From GCA-2733415 sp964608925 (lineage in GTDB: Bacteria > Bacteroidota > Bacteroidia > Flavobacteriales > Flavobacteriaceae): a DNA stretch of 13,789 nucleotides. This document shows positions 1 through 6,673 of this stretch, in pieces (position 1 is the stretch's first letter; every line of letters begins with the position of its first letter). The stretch is taken from positions 1 through 13,789 of the forward strand of contig CAZSQD010000037.1 in assembly GCA_964608925.1 (NCBI GenBank), written 5' to 3'. The notes below the pieces were generated by a model. The model had not been told where the DNA came from and ran no database searches. It saw nothing but the letters and a program-made list of their open reading frames with translations. A program made the translations under genes and the position numbers.

Positions 1-288
1 TTACAAATTATCATACAATTCTATCCATTTAGAATTATTTTCTTCTATTAATTCTATTTTCCATCTTCGATTCCATTTTTTCGTTTGTTTTTCTCTTAAG
101 ATAGCTTTTTCTTTAGATGCTAAAACTTCAAAATATACTATTTTATTTAGATTATACTTTGCAGAAAATGTTATTGAATGCGATTTATTTTTATGTTGAT
201 AGATTCTCCTTTTTAAATCTTTAGTTATTCCTATATATAAAACACCGTTTGGTTTATTTGTAATAATATAAAGATAATGCTTAATCAT
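1..288 (-). CDS. GIY-YIG nuclease family protein, small single-domain
   Basis: A complete 95-residue ORF with ATG start and TAA stop. It is essentially one GIY-YIG domain. The paired strands appear as YLYI (residues 5-8) and LYIG (17-20), followed by the basic KRR (26-28). The probable metal-binding glutamate is E66 in ILREKQ, and a basic Lys/Trp/Arg stretch (residues 71-76) follows. Stand-alone proteins of 80-100 residues like this are common in Flavobacteria, often in several copies per genome. Their role is unknown; DNA end processing is inferred from the fold only. The gene lies beyond the paired hairpins that close the paa operon, so it is probably a separate unit. I found no convincing promoter in the 60 bases ahead of it. 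Confidence 0.9.
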   Translation of the reverse strand: MIKHYLYIITNKPNGVLYIGITKDLKRRIYQHKNKSHSITFSAKYNLNKIVYFEVLASKEKAILREKQTKKWNRRWKIELIEENNSKWIELYDNL

Positions 289-349
289 TTAAATTTTATA
301 CTAAGGTTTCTATTTTTATGTATATGCTACATATTATATCTTCTAAAAG

Positions 350-367
350 CTCCCGTTTTCACGGGAG
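350..367 (-). terminator. Hairpin with GNRA-type loop, downstream of paaZ
   Basis: A perfect 7-bp stem (CTCCCGT/ACGGGAG) encloses a 4-nt loop that reads GAAA in the minus-strand RNA. CTTTTAG follows it on that strand, which is only a short U-run. It lies 4 nt past the larger dyad at the paaZ stop codon. The two together probably form the operon's 3' end. The weak U-tract means it could also be an RNA-stabilising hairpin. Confidence 0.6.
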
Positions 368-371
368 TCAC

Positions 372-413
372 TTTGAACAATTTGATTTGCTATAGCAAGT
401 CAAATTGTTCAAA
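372..413 (-). terminator. 42-nt palindrome centred on the paaZ stop codon
   Basis: Two 14-nt outer arms (TTTGAACAATTTGA and its exact complement, 372-385 and 400-413) flank an inner TTGC-TATA-GCAA. The only mismatch is the pair 386/399. The 5' arm in minus-strand RNA codes the last residues of PaaZ (EQFDLL), and the TAG stop (390-392) falls at the centre. There is no U-tract directly after it; the GNRA hairpin follows after 4 nt. It probably acts as part of a double terminator or as a 3' stabiliser. Confidence 0.65.
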
Positions 414-2879
414 ATGATGGTTAAAATGTTTGGTGTGGGTTAAATCCCATTCAAATTTATTCAATTCACCAAAAACTGCATTTTTAGTTCTTACCTCAAG
501 ATTTTCTTTAAAGTATGTTGTAAATTCTTCATAAGCCGTTAATAAAGCTTGTTTTGCTCCTGTTAAATTTTCATAACGTAAAACTACACACCTCTCTTCC
601 AACACTTTTGGTGCTTTATAGTTTTTAGGCATCGCATCAAAAGTATATAAATTTTCGTGTACTTTTTCTAATATTTTAGCTGGAGTTTCTATGTCAAAAT
701 CTTGAATTTCGCTAGATGCTACACGTAACGAATATTCTAGATGTTCTACCATTTGTTGCGCACTCATTTTGCCCCAAACGGGTTTAGCATCTTCTTTTAA
801 TTTTGCTAAATAATTAGGAATAGTTTCTGCATTTATGGTTGCAAAAGGTGTTTTTTTCTGAACCATCGTTAGTATTGTTGCTACCGCAACCAATTCATCT
901 TCAGTATCAAAAACCTCAACAAACCATTTTACAATTCCGCAAGGCAATTCCGTACCACGAGAATCACGATCTACTTTTTCTTTACAGGTTAAACGTACAT
1001 AAATAGTATCATTATGATAAATAGGGCGTAAGAAACGGCAATCTTCCAATCCGTAATTTGCAGCTACGGGTCCTTTATTAGGATACACAAATAAACCTGC
1101 TGCAGCGGCAATAATAAAATAACCGTGAGCGGTACGCTTTTCAAAAATACTACCTTCTAATGATGTAATATCAGTATGTGCATAAAAATGATCCCAGGTT
1201 AAGTTTCCGAAGTTAATAATATCGGTATCGGTAACTGTACGGTTGTGTGTTTTTAATGACATTCCTGCTTGAATATCTTCCCAATGGTAAGCAAACGGAT
1301 GTTTTTCCGAAGTTTTATACTTTGCATTAGGTTGATAGATACCCGTAACTTCTGTTAGTGTGGTTGGTGTGCCTTGAATAGCACAGCGCTGCATATAATG
1401 TTTGATACCTCGCATACCACCCATTTCTTCACCGCCACCAGCTCTACCTGGACCACCGTGTACTAATTGTGGTAGTGGAGAACCATGACCGGTACTTTGT
1501 TTCGCATTTTCGCGGTTACCCACTAAAATACGTCCGTGATGAGAAGCTGCACCTATTACATAATCACGAGCAATAGTATCATTAAACGTAAAAATTGAAG
1601 ACACTAAAGACCCTTTACCCATTTGTGCCAACTCAATAGCTTGGTCTAAATTTTTATACGGCATTATAGTACTTACTGGACCAAATGCTTCGGTTTCGTG
1701 TACTGTTGTATTGGTAAAAGGATTGTCTTCACGTAGTAAAATCGGATTCATAAATGAACCATTTTTAGTGTCTGTACCAATTGTATTTACTTCATCTAAA
1801 CTACCATAAACCATATTAGCAGTCTGTGCAATTTTAGCGATTTGCTCCTTTACACTTGCTACTTGTTTTTGATTTACTAAAGCCCCCATACGAACCTCTT
1901 TTAAACGAGGATCTCCAATAGTAACTTTGTCTAATTGTTTAATTAATGCTGCTTGTACTTCTTCCATTAGGTTTTCTGGAACGATAACTCTACGGATAGC
2001 CGTACATTTTTGACCTACTTTTACCGTCATTTCCTTACGAACTTCTTTTACAAATAAATCGAATTCTGGAGTTCCCGGAACCGCATCTTCTCCTAAAATA
2101 GCACAGTTTAAAGAATCTGCCTCCATTGTAAATGGCACTGATTCTTCTATTAATCTGGGATGCGCTTTTAATAAACGGCCAATTTTTGCAGACCCCGTAA
2201 AGGTCACTACATCTTGAGAATCTACCGTATCCAAAATATTTTTGGTCATACCACTTAACAACTGCAATGCACCTTCTGGTAAAATACCTGAATTTACAAT
2301 CTCACGCACTACTGCTTCTGTTAAAAAAGCGGTTTGAGGTGCTGGTAAAACTACTGCCGGAACACCTGCCATCCAATTTACAGCACACTTTTCTAACATT
2401 CCCCAAATAGGAAAATTGAATGCGTTAATATGCACTGCAATTCCTTTTTTAGGCACTAAAATATGATGCGCCATAAAACGTCCTCCTTTTGATAAATCTA
2501 TCGGATCACCTTCTACGTGAAAAGGTTGATTTGGGAATAATTTACGTAATGATGCATTGGCAAAAAGATTACCAAAACCACCTTCAATATCAATCCAACT
2601 ATCTACTTTAGTTGCTCCCGTACGGTAACTTAACTCGTAAAATTGTGCTTTACGTTTGGTTAAAAATAAAGCTAAAGATTTAATCATGTTACCACGTTCT
2701 TGAAAGGTCATTTTGCGTAAAACATCTCCTTTTGTACGTCCGTAGTCTAATACTTTCGGAATATCTAACCCTTCGGTAGTAGAAAAACCGACAATTTCGC
2801 CAGTAACAGCATCAAACATTGGTGTTCCATCACCTTCTCCTGTTACCCATTTTCCGTTTATGTAGTTTTGTAATTTCAT
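390..2879 (-). CDS. paaZ: PaaZ, oxepin-CoA hydrolase / semialdehyde dehydrogenase with extra C-terminal domain
   Basis: PaaZ opens the oxepin-CoA ring and oxidises the resulting semialdehyde to 3-oxo-5,6-dehydrosuberyl-CoA. Residues 1-500 or so are an aldehyde dehydrogenase, with catalytic C292 (VGQKCTAIRR) and general-base E253 (TMEAD). Residues 525-680 or so are a MaoC-like hotdog hydratase with the Asp/His pair D563 and H568 (WDHFYAHTD). At 829 residues it is about 150 longer than E. coli PaaZ (681). The extra residues 688-829 resemble DUF1569/DinB-like proteins: WGKMSAQQMVEHL (702-714), FGELNKFEW (803-811) and H818-x3-H822 before EQFDLL. H713, H818 and H822 could form a metal triad. A heptamer array sits 4 nt ahead of the ATG. 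It is the last paa gene, and the toxin gene is directly upstream. Confidence 0.96.
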   Translation of the reverse strand: MKLQNYINGKWVTGEGDGTPMFDAVTGEIVGFSTTEGLDIPKVLDYGRTKGDVLRKMTFQERGNMIKSLALFLTKRKAQFYELSYRTGATKVDSWIDIEGGFGNLFANASLRKLFPNQPFHVEGDPIDLSKGGRFMAHHILVPKKGIAVHINAFNFPIWGMLEKCAVNWMAGVPAVVLPAPQTAFLTEAVVREIVNSGILPEGALQLLSGMTKNILDTVDSQDVVTFTGSAKIGRLLKAHPRLIEESVPFTMEADSLNCAILGEDAVPGTPEFDLFVKEVRKEMTVKVGQKCTAIRRVIVPENLMEEVQAALIKQLDKVTIGDPRLKEVRMGALVNQKQVASVKEQIAKIAQTANMVYGSLDEVNTIGTDTKNGSFMNPILLREDNPFTNTTVHETEAFGPVSTIMPYKNLDQAIELAQMGKGSLVSSIFTFNDTIARDYVIGAASHHGRILVGNRENAKQSTGHGSPLPQLVHGGPGRAGGGEEMGGMRGIKHYMQRCAIQGTPTTLTEVTGIYQPNAKYKTSEKHPFAYHWEDIQAGMSLKTHNRTVTDTDIINFGNLTWDHFYAHTDITSLEGSIFEKRTAHGYFIIAAAAGLFVYPNKGPVAANYGLEDCRFLRPIYHNDTIYVRLTCKEKVDRDSRGTELPCGIVKWFVEVFDTEDELVAVATILTMVQKKTPFATINAETIPNYLAKLKEDAKPVWGKMSAQQMVEHLEYSLRVASSEIQDFDIETPAKILEKVHENLYTFDAMPKNYKAPKVLEERCVVLRYENLTGAKQALLTAYEEFTTYFKENLEVRTKNAVFGELNKFEWDLTHTKHFNHHFEQFDLL

Positions 2880-2883
2880 TGTT

Positions 2884-2918
2884 TTATGCCTTATACTTTA
2901 TGCCGTAAGCAATAAGCG
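2884..2918 (-). repeat. Five-unit 7-bp degenerate tandem array ahead of paaZ
   Basis: Read on the minus strand, this is five contiguous heptamers: CGCTTAT, TGCTTAC, GGCATAA, AGTATAA, GGCATAA (pattern nGCnTAn). It ends 4 nt before the paaZ ATG. The array ahead of paaA (11620-11654) has the same length, unit count and consensus. Function unknown; it occupies most of the mazF-paaZ gap and would lie in the paaZ leader. Confidence 0.8.
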
Positions 2919-2932
2919 TTTTGTTATTTTTA

Positions 2933-3265
2933 TCAATATTTTAAAATATCGTCAAGTGTGCTTTTAATAAAATTGACTTGCTCGGTATTTATATTTCCTA
3001 TTTTTTTATCAAACCTATCTTTAGAAACCGAACGAATATGAAATGTTAATACTTCCGATTTTTTTTCTAATCCGTTTGTTTTGTCTGCTTCTAAAATTAA
3101 GTTACCTTTATAATTCTTAATTTTTGTGGTTAACGGACAAACAATAACCACTTGCAAATACTTATTTAATAAATTGCCGCTAACAATAACCGCAGGACGT
3201 CTTCCTCCTTGTTCTGAACCTTTTACAGGATCCAAATACAAGTCCCAAATTTCTCCTTGTCTCAT
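2933..3265 (-). CDS. mazF: MazF/PemK-type mRNA interferase toxin
   Basis: A 110-residue protein with the features of the MazF/PemK fold: N-terminal RQGEIW (2-7), the loop GSEQGGRRPAVIVS (16-29) containing the conserved Arg-Pro, CPLTTK (43-48) with the usual Thr, SEVLTFHIRSV (70-80), and a C-terminal helix ending LDDILKY. Family members are ribosome-independent endoribonucleases that cut mRNA at short motifs; the target cannot be read from sequence. Its ATG shares one base with the stop codon of the upstream antitoxin gene (TAATG), the usual coupling for such pairs. It lies inside the paa operon, between the VOC gene and paaZ. Length and motifs are intact, so it is probably functional. Confidence 0.93.
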   Translation of the reverse strand: MRQGEIWDLYLDPVKGSEQGGRRPAVIVSGNLLNKYLQVVIVCPLTTKIKNYKGNLILEADKTNGLEKKSEVLTFHIRSVSKDRFDKKIGNINTEQVNFIKSTLDDILKY

Positions 3266-3507
3266 TATTTGTCTTCATTATCTAAATTAATAAGATAGTC
3301 TTGCATACCTTCTTCGGCAACTTGCATAATTTCAATATCTTCACCTGCTATTTTATATGATTTTACATATTCAGCACGTTTTAACTGATCTAAATAGATT
3401 TCTAAAGCTTTTTCAATAATTTTATTTTTTGCTAAACCGTAATTTTTAGCCGCATCAGCTAAACGATGTAACAAATTATCTGGTAATGATGATGTAAATG
3501 TTGTCAT
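3265..3507 (-). CDS. Ribbon-helix-helix antitoxin paired with MazF
   Basis: An 80-residue protein. Residues 1-45 fit a ribbon-helix-helix DNA-binding domain: a short strand (TTFTSSLP), then two helices around LLHRLADAAKNYGLAKNKIIEKALEIYLDQL. The acidic tail (about 55-80, ending DYLINLDNEDK) is the kind of segment that wraps and neutralises MazF. It precedes the toxin gene and overlaps it by one base. Antitoxins of this type usually repress their own promoter; two similar AT-rich inverted repeats lie directly upstream (3509-3546). The spacing to the upstream VOC gene is 59 bp, enough for an internal promoter, so the pair may be expressed apart from the paa operon. Confidence 0.88.
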   Translation of the reverse strand: MTTFTSSLPDNLLHRLADAAKNYGLAKNKIIEKALEIYLDQLKRAEYVKSYKIAGEDIEIMQVAEEGMQDYLINLDNEDK

Positions 3508-3508
3508 A

Positions 3509-3546
3509 ATATATTTATATAATGTAAATGTAAAACATATTTATGT
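3509..3546 (-). promoter_or_regulatory. Candidate antitoxin operator: two related inverted repeats
   Basis: Two 12-bp dyads of the same design, ATATA-TT-TATAT (3509-3520) and ACATA-TT-TATGT (3535-3546), start 26 bp apart just ahead of the antitoxin ATG. Direct TGTAAA words lie between them. Paired short palindromes are a normal binding pattern for ribbon-helix-helix dimers. The region is so AT-rich that the first dyad could be chance; the second contains C/G and is more convincing. No clear -7/-33 promoter could be picked. Confidence 0.45.
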
Positions 3547-3566
3547 AAAATATTAGTTTTGAAGTA

Positions 3567-3965
3567 TTAAAGTTGAGTTTTATGTTCTTCAACTTGTATT
3601 GCAAATCCTTTTTCATCCTTAAAAGCTATTAAATTACCATTTGGGTCTTTAAATTTAGCTACTGTTCCCCATGAATGTTCTTGATAATCTACATCAACTC
3701 CCCTCTTTTTTAATTCATCAGAAATTTGTTTTACGTTATTTACATTCATTCGTAAACAGCTAAAATTTTCTGGTTTACCTAAACTATTTTTTAAAAATTC
3801 AGTTCTATCTTCTCTTTCTACCATTAAATATGTTCCAAAAAAATCAAAACAAATTAAATTGTCATTCTTAAATAAAACAGTTAACCCTAATACTTCGTGG
3901 TAAAATTGAACACATTCAGCGTATTTTACAACATATAAGATTAAACCTGTTCTTTCTATTTTCAT
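3567..3965 (-). CDS. VOC/glyoxalase-like family protein
   Basis: A 132-residue protein with two beta-alpha-beta-beta-beta halves typical of the vicinal oxygen chelate family. The first half has FYHEVLGLTVLF (21-32) and LMVE with E50; the second has LRMNVNNVKQISDELKKRGV (71-90) and FKDPNGNLIAFKD (105-117). Family members include glyoxalases, ring-cleaving dioxygenases and antibiotic-binding proteins, so the name gives no substrate. The stop codon of pcaF lies one base before its ATG, so it is almost certainly translated with the thiolase. That position suggests a role linked to paa intermediates or to aldehyde stress, but this is inference. The last ~12 residues are hydrophilic and may be unstructured. 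Confidence 0.85.
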   Translation of the reverse strand: MKIERTGLILYVVKYAECVQFYHEVLGLTVLFKNDNLICFDFFGTYLMVEREDRTEFLKNSLGKPENFSCLRMNVNNVKQISDELKKRGVDVDYQEHSWGTVAKFKDPNGNLIAFKDEKGFAIQVEEHKTQL

Positions 3966-3966
3966 T

Positions 3967-5178
3967 TTACAAACTCACATTTTCAATAATTACAGCATAA
4001 CCTTGCCCCACACCTATACACATGGTAATTAAGGCGTAACGCTTGTTTTGCAATTGTAATTCTAAAACTGCTGAATAAGCTATACGCGCGCCTGTTACTC
4101 CTAATGGATGACCAATTGCAATAGCACCACCATTTGGGTTAATACGTGCGTCATCATCTGCTAAACCCCATTCACGAATACACGCTAAACTTTGTGCTGC
4201 AAAAGCCTCGTTTAATTCGATAATATCCATATCCTTCATTTTTAACCCTGCTTTTGCCAATGCTTTATTTGAAGCCTCTACAGGACCAATACCCATAACA
4301 CGAGGTTCAACACCCACCACTGCCGAACTTACAATGCGCGCTAAAGGTTTTAAATTGTATTTTTTTACGGCAGCTTCTGAAGCGATAATAGTTGCCATAG
4401 CACCATCATTTAAACCCGAAGCATTCCCCGCAGTTACACTACCGCCTTCTTTTTTAAAAGCACCACGAAGTTTTCCTAAAATGGCTAATGTAGTTGTGGG
4501 CTTGATAAACTCATCATCCTTAAATATAATAGGATCTTTTTTACGCTGTGGAATTTCTACATTAACGATTTCTTTTGCTAAACGACCTGATTCTTGTGCC
4601 CTTGCGGCTTTCATCTGACTGTTGTATGCAAATGCATCTTGGTCTTCACGAGAAATGTTATATTTTTCTACTAAATTTTCAGCAGTAACACCCATACCAT
4701 CCGTACCATACATTTTATGCATTTTTTTGTTGACAAAACGCCATCCGAAAGTCGTATCGTACATTTTAGAATCGCCTCCAAAACCTGTTGCAGGTTTAGA
4801 AATTGCTAAGGGACCACGCGTCATGTTTTCTACTCCACCTGCAATAAACACATCACCATCACCTGCTTTTATAGCACGATTGGCGTGAATAATTGCCGAT
4901 AAACCCGAGCTACACAAACGGTTTACGGTTTCTCCAGGAACCGTATATGGCAAACCTGCCAACAACAAACTCATACGTGCTACATTACGGTTGTCTTCTC
5001 CTGCTTGATTGGCACAACCAATGATTACATCATCATACGCTTCTTTAGGAATGCTTGGGTTTCTATCCGTAACTTCTTTAATTACCAATGCTCCTAAATC
5101 ATCTACTCTAACGGCAGATAATGTTCCTTTGTATTTTCCTATTGGAGTACGAACTCCGTCAATTATATATGCTTCCAT
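3967..5178 (-). CDS. paaJ: 3-oxoadipyl-CoA / 3-oxo-5,6-dehydrosuberyl-CoA thiolase
   Basis: A 403-residue thiolase, full length for the family. The N-terminus EAYIIDGVRTPIGKYKG is the PcaF/PaaJ signature. Catalytic residues are visible: nucleophile C89 (NRLCSSG), H357 (GAIAIGHPLG) and C387 (TMCIGVGQG), with NEAFAAQ at 323-329. In the phenylacetate pathway this enzyme acts twice, releasing acetyl-CoA from 3-oxo-5,6-dehydrosuberyl-CoA and later cleaving 3-oxoadipyl-CoA to acetyl-CoA and succinyl-CoA. The sequence could equally be called PcaF; context favours PaaJ. A 60-bp hairpin repeat starts 6 nt ahead of the ATG, and the VOC gene follows after 1 bp. Confidence 0.95.
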   Translation of the reverse strand: MEAYIIDGVRTPIGKYKGTLSAVRVDDLGALVIKEVTDRNPSIPKEAYDDVIIGCANQAGEDNRNVARMSLLLAGLPYTVPGETVNRLCSSGLSAIIHANRAIKAGDGDVFIAGGVENMTRGPLAISKPATGFGGDSKMYDTTFGWRFVNKKMHKMYGTDGMGVTAENLVEKYNISREDQDAFAYNSQMKAARAQESGRLAKEIVNVEIPQRKKDPIIFKDDEFIKPTTTLAILGKLRGAFKKEGGSVTAGNASGLNDGAMATIIASEAAVKKYNLKPLARIVSSAVVGVEPRVMGIGPVEASNKALAKAGLKMKDMDIIELNEAFAAQSLACIREWGLADDDARINPNGGAIAIGHPLGVTGARIAYSAVLELQLQNKRYALITMCIGVGQGYAVIIENVSL

Positions 5179-5184
5179 TTCCCA

Positions 5185-5244
5185 CTCTGTCTTTCAGACA
5201 TCTCTCCCAAAGGAAGAGAAACTATCTATTAATATTTTTACTAA
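5185..5244 (-). repeat. Hairpin repeat, copy 1, leader of pcaF/paaJ
   Basis: About 60 bp matching copy 2 (7873-7934) at nearly 90% by eye, with one 2-bp gap. It contains GTCTTTCAGAC (5189-5199, a small stem) and a longer stem pairing TCTCTCCC with GGAAGAGA around AAA (one mismatch). It begins 6 nt ahead of the thiolase ATG and covers the last seven codons and stop of the upstream secreted-protein gene. From memory, similar words occur widely in Flavobacteriaceae. Confidence 0.85.
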
Positions 5245-5836
5245 TTTTTAATTCTTTAATAATAATTTTACTTAACCTATTTACAGAATTATTCATACTC
5301 TCCTCAAATTTTATCGCAAACCTTTTGAGAAACATTATTTTACTTGTTTTAGACTCTACTACAGCAACAAATAGCTCATAATATATCCATTTTTCAACTT
5401 TTATAGCATATGGGTTTTCTTCATTTCCAGCAGAAGGAACAAAACTATCATAGTCTAAAGAATTCTTCTGTTCAAAAGTAATTCTATTTTTCCCAAGATA
5501 AAACACACAAATACTATTATACTTTGGGTTACTAAAAGTAATATTTATATCATCAAATGATGAAATTTCTACATTCAATATTGAATTAGATTCAATTACA
5601 AAACTATGATGATTTCTAGGTTGAAGCTTATTTATTCTTTTTGAAAGCTTCTTTGAAAGTTTTTCAAAATATATAGATAACTCCTTATTACCCGAAAAAT
5701 AAAATAATATCGAGTCTTTTGGAAACGAAGTATCAATACTTTTAAATACTGAAATTGAATTTATTAATTCCAAGGGTTTCTGCGAAAACATATTAACAGA
5801 AAAAAACAATATAGCAATCAATAAGTATTTTTTCAT
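5222..5836 (-). CDS. Small secreted protein of unknown function
   Basis: I do not recognise this family. The start is taken as the ATG at 5834-5836 (MKKYLLIAIL), giving 204 residues. A longer reading from a TTG at 5842 is unlikely, because this ATG overlaps the paaI stop as TGATG. Residues 1-18 are a signal peptide: a Lys pair, the hydrophobic run LLIAILFFSV, and MFS-Q as a probable cleavage site. There is no lipobox cysteine. The rest is a mixed Lys/Ser/Asn-rich sequence with no repeats or membrane segments, so it is probably periplasmic. An exported protein inside a cytosolic catabolic operon is odd. Its last codons lie inside a dispersed hairpin repeat, so the C-terminus (KISKNINR) may be recent. 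Confidence 0.75.
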   Translation of the reverse strand: MKKYLLIAILFFSVNMFSQKPLELINSISVFKSIDTSFPKDSILFYFSGNKELSIYFEKLSKKLSKRINKLQPRNHHSFVIESNSILNVEISSFDDINITFSNPKYNSICVFYLGKNRITFEQKNSLDYDSFVPSAGNEENPYAIKVEKWIYYELFVAVVESKTSKIMFLKRFAIKFEESMNNSVNRLSKIIIKELKISKNINR

Positions 5837-6279
5837 CACCAATCTTTATTTGTTCTATACACCGTACCTTTAAAAAGGGCTACTAATGTATTTTCTTTTT
5901 TAATCTCTATTTTATAAAATGCGAATCGGTTTTTAAGTGATTCTTCTGTTGCTATCGCGATAATTTTATCACCTTCTTTTAATATTTCAATATGGTTGAT
6001 ACTGGTATCTATAGATACAGATTGCTTCCCATGACTGTTAGCTGCAAATGCCAAAGCACTATCGGCAATTGAATACGTTATACCGCCGTGAGCAATACCA
6101 AAACCGTTTAACATTTCTTTTTTTATAACCATTGACAAGGTACAATTTCCTTTAGAAACGGATTCGATTTTAATTCCGAGCCATTTACTGAATGGATCGT
6201 TGTTGAACATTTTATTGACAATATCAATAGGTGTGAGGGATGAGGATTGAGGCATTAGGTTAGAGGTGTTAGGTTTCAT
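5836..6279 (-). CDS. paaI: PaaI, hotdog-fold acyl-CoA thioesterase
   Basis: A hotdog thioesterase that hydrolyses stalled aryl- and hydroxyphenylacetyl-CoA, freeing CoA when the epoxide pathway backs up. The core matches E. coli PaaI: FNNDPFSKWLGIKI (25-38), MLNGFGIAHGGITYSIADSALAFA (56-79). N58 and D73 have the same spacing as the E. coli catalytic pair N46/D61. The first 15-17 residues (MKPNTSNLMPQSSSLTP) are low-complexity and are encoded by a heptamer repeat. The ATG at 6279 overlaps the four-helix gene stop as ATGA. Starts at residue 9 or residue 24 are possible, though the latter would cut into the first helix. Its stop overlaps the start of the secreted-protein gene. Confidence 0.93.
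   Translation of the reverse strand: MKPNTSNLMPQSSSLTPIDIVNKMFNNDPFSKWLGIKIESVSKGNCTLSMVIKKEMLNGFGIAHGGITYSIADSALAFAANSHGKQSVSIDTSINHIEILKEGDKIIAIATEESLKNRFAFYKIEIKKENTLVALFKGTVYRTNKDW
6232..6273 (+). repeat. Six-unit 7-bp array inside the 5' end of paaI
   Basis: On the plus strand there are six contiguous heptamers, each ending AGG: TGTGAGG, GATGAGG, ATTGAGG, CATTAGG, TTAGAGG, TGTTAGG. A seventh (CAATAGG, 6225-6231) is in phase. The array lies just inside the assigned paaI start and encodes its atypical N-terminus. The same NNTKAGG-type unit occurs on the opposite strand at 6674-6708, so the two arrays flank the four-helix gene in inverted orientation. Confidence 0.8.
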
Positions 6280-6662
6280 TTATTATTTATTCTTGATGAT
6301 ATTATTTTCCTTAAAGTTGTAATCATTTTTGATAACTCTGTAACCACTTCTCTAACAGCTTCGTCTTCTTCAAAACTAATATACCCTCTTAATTTTGCTT
6401 TTGTACTACACGCAACACATTCATTTGAGCTATACCACGAAATTCCTAAATAATGATGAAATTGCTTATCACTTCCTGATGAGCCTTCTGCTATATTTAA
6501 AGAAACTGAATCTGCTGCTCTTTTAAACTGAGAAGATAGCTCAAAACGTTCCTCTTTAGGAAATTTCTTTACCAATCTATTTACCAACTCTCCAAATTCA
6601 ATGGATTTTTGATATACCGTTAAACTCTCAAAATTAAAATAATATTTAGACTTTCTTTCCAT
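6276..6662 (-). CDS. Four-helix-bundle protein (23S rRNA intervening-sequence protein family)
   Basis: A 128-residue protein starting at the ATG 6660-6662 (MERKSKYYFN). An in-frame TTG eight codons upstream lies at the edge of a repeat and is a poor start. The family signature is clear: FESLTVYQKSIEF, then ELSSQFKRAADSVSLNIAEGSSGSDKQFHHYLGIS (41-75) and SSNECV. This is the IVP/S23-like four-helix family, structurally related to the Avd protein of diversity-generating retroelements; its cellular role is unknown, though nucleic-acid binding has been proposed. No reverse transcriptase or rRNA is nearby. The gene sits between paaH and paaI, its stop overlapping the paaI ATG (ATGA), and is bracketed by inverted heptamer arrays. 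It has no known place in phenylacetate breakdown. Confidence 0.9.
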   Translation of the reverse strand: MERKSKYYFNFESLTVYQKSIEFGELVNRLVKKFPKEERFELSSQFKRAADSVSLNIAEGSSGSDKQFHHYLGISWYSSNECVACSTKAKLRGYISFEEDEAVREVVTELSKMITTLRKIISSRINNK

Positions 6663-6673
6663 TCTTTTTATTT

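Noticed and set aside
372..413. Palindrome as a phage or integrative-element attachment site
   Set aside because: No integrase, tRNA or second copy of the sequence is seen in the window; a 3'-end RNA structure explains it better.
4334..5381. Plus-strand open frames opposite the thiolase and its leader
   Set aside because: They are antisense shadows of a well-conserved coding gene, have no recognisable domains and overlap each other.
5837..5842. TTG start two codons upstream of the secreted-protein gene
   Set aside because: The ATG at 5834-5836 overlaps the paaI stop as TGATG and directly begins the signal peptide MKKYLL.
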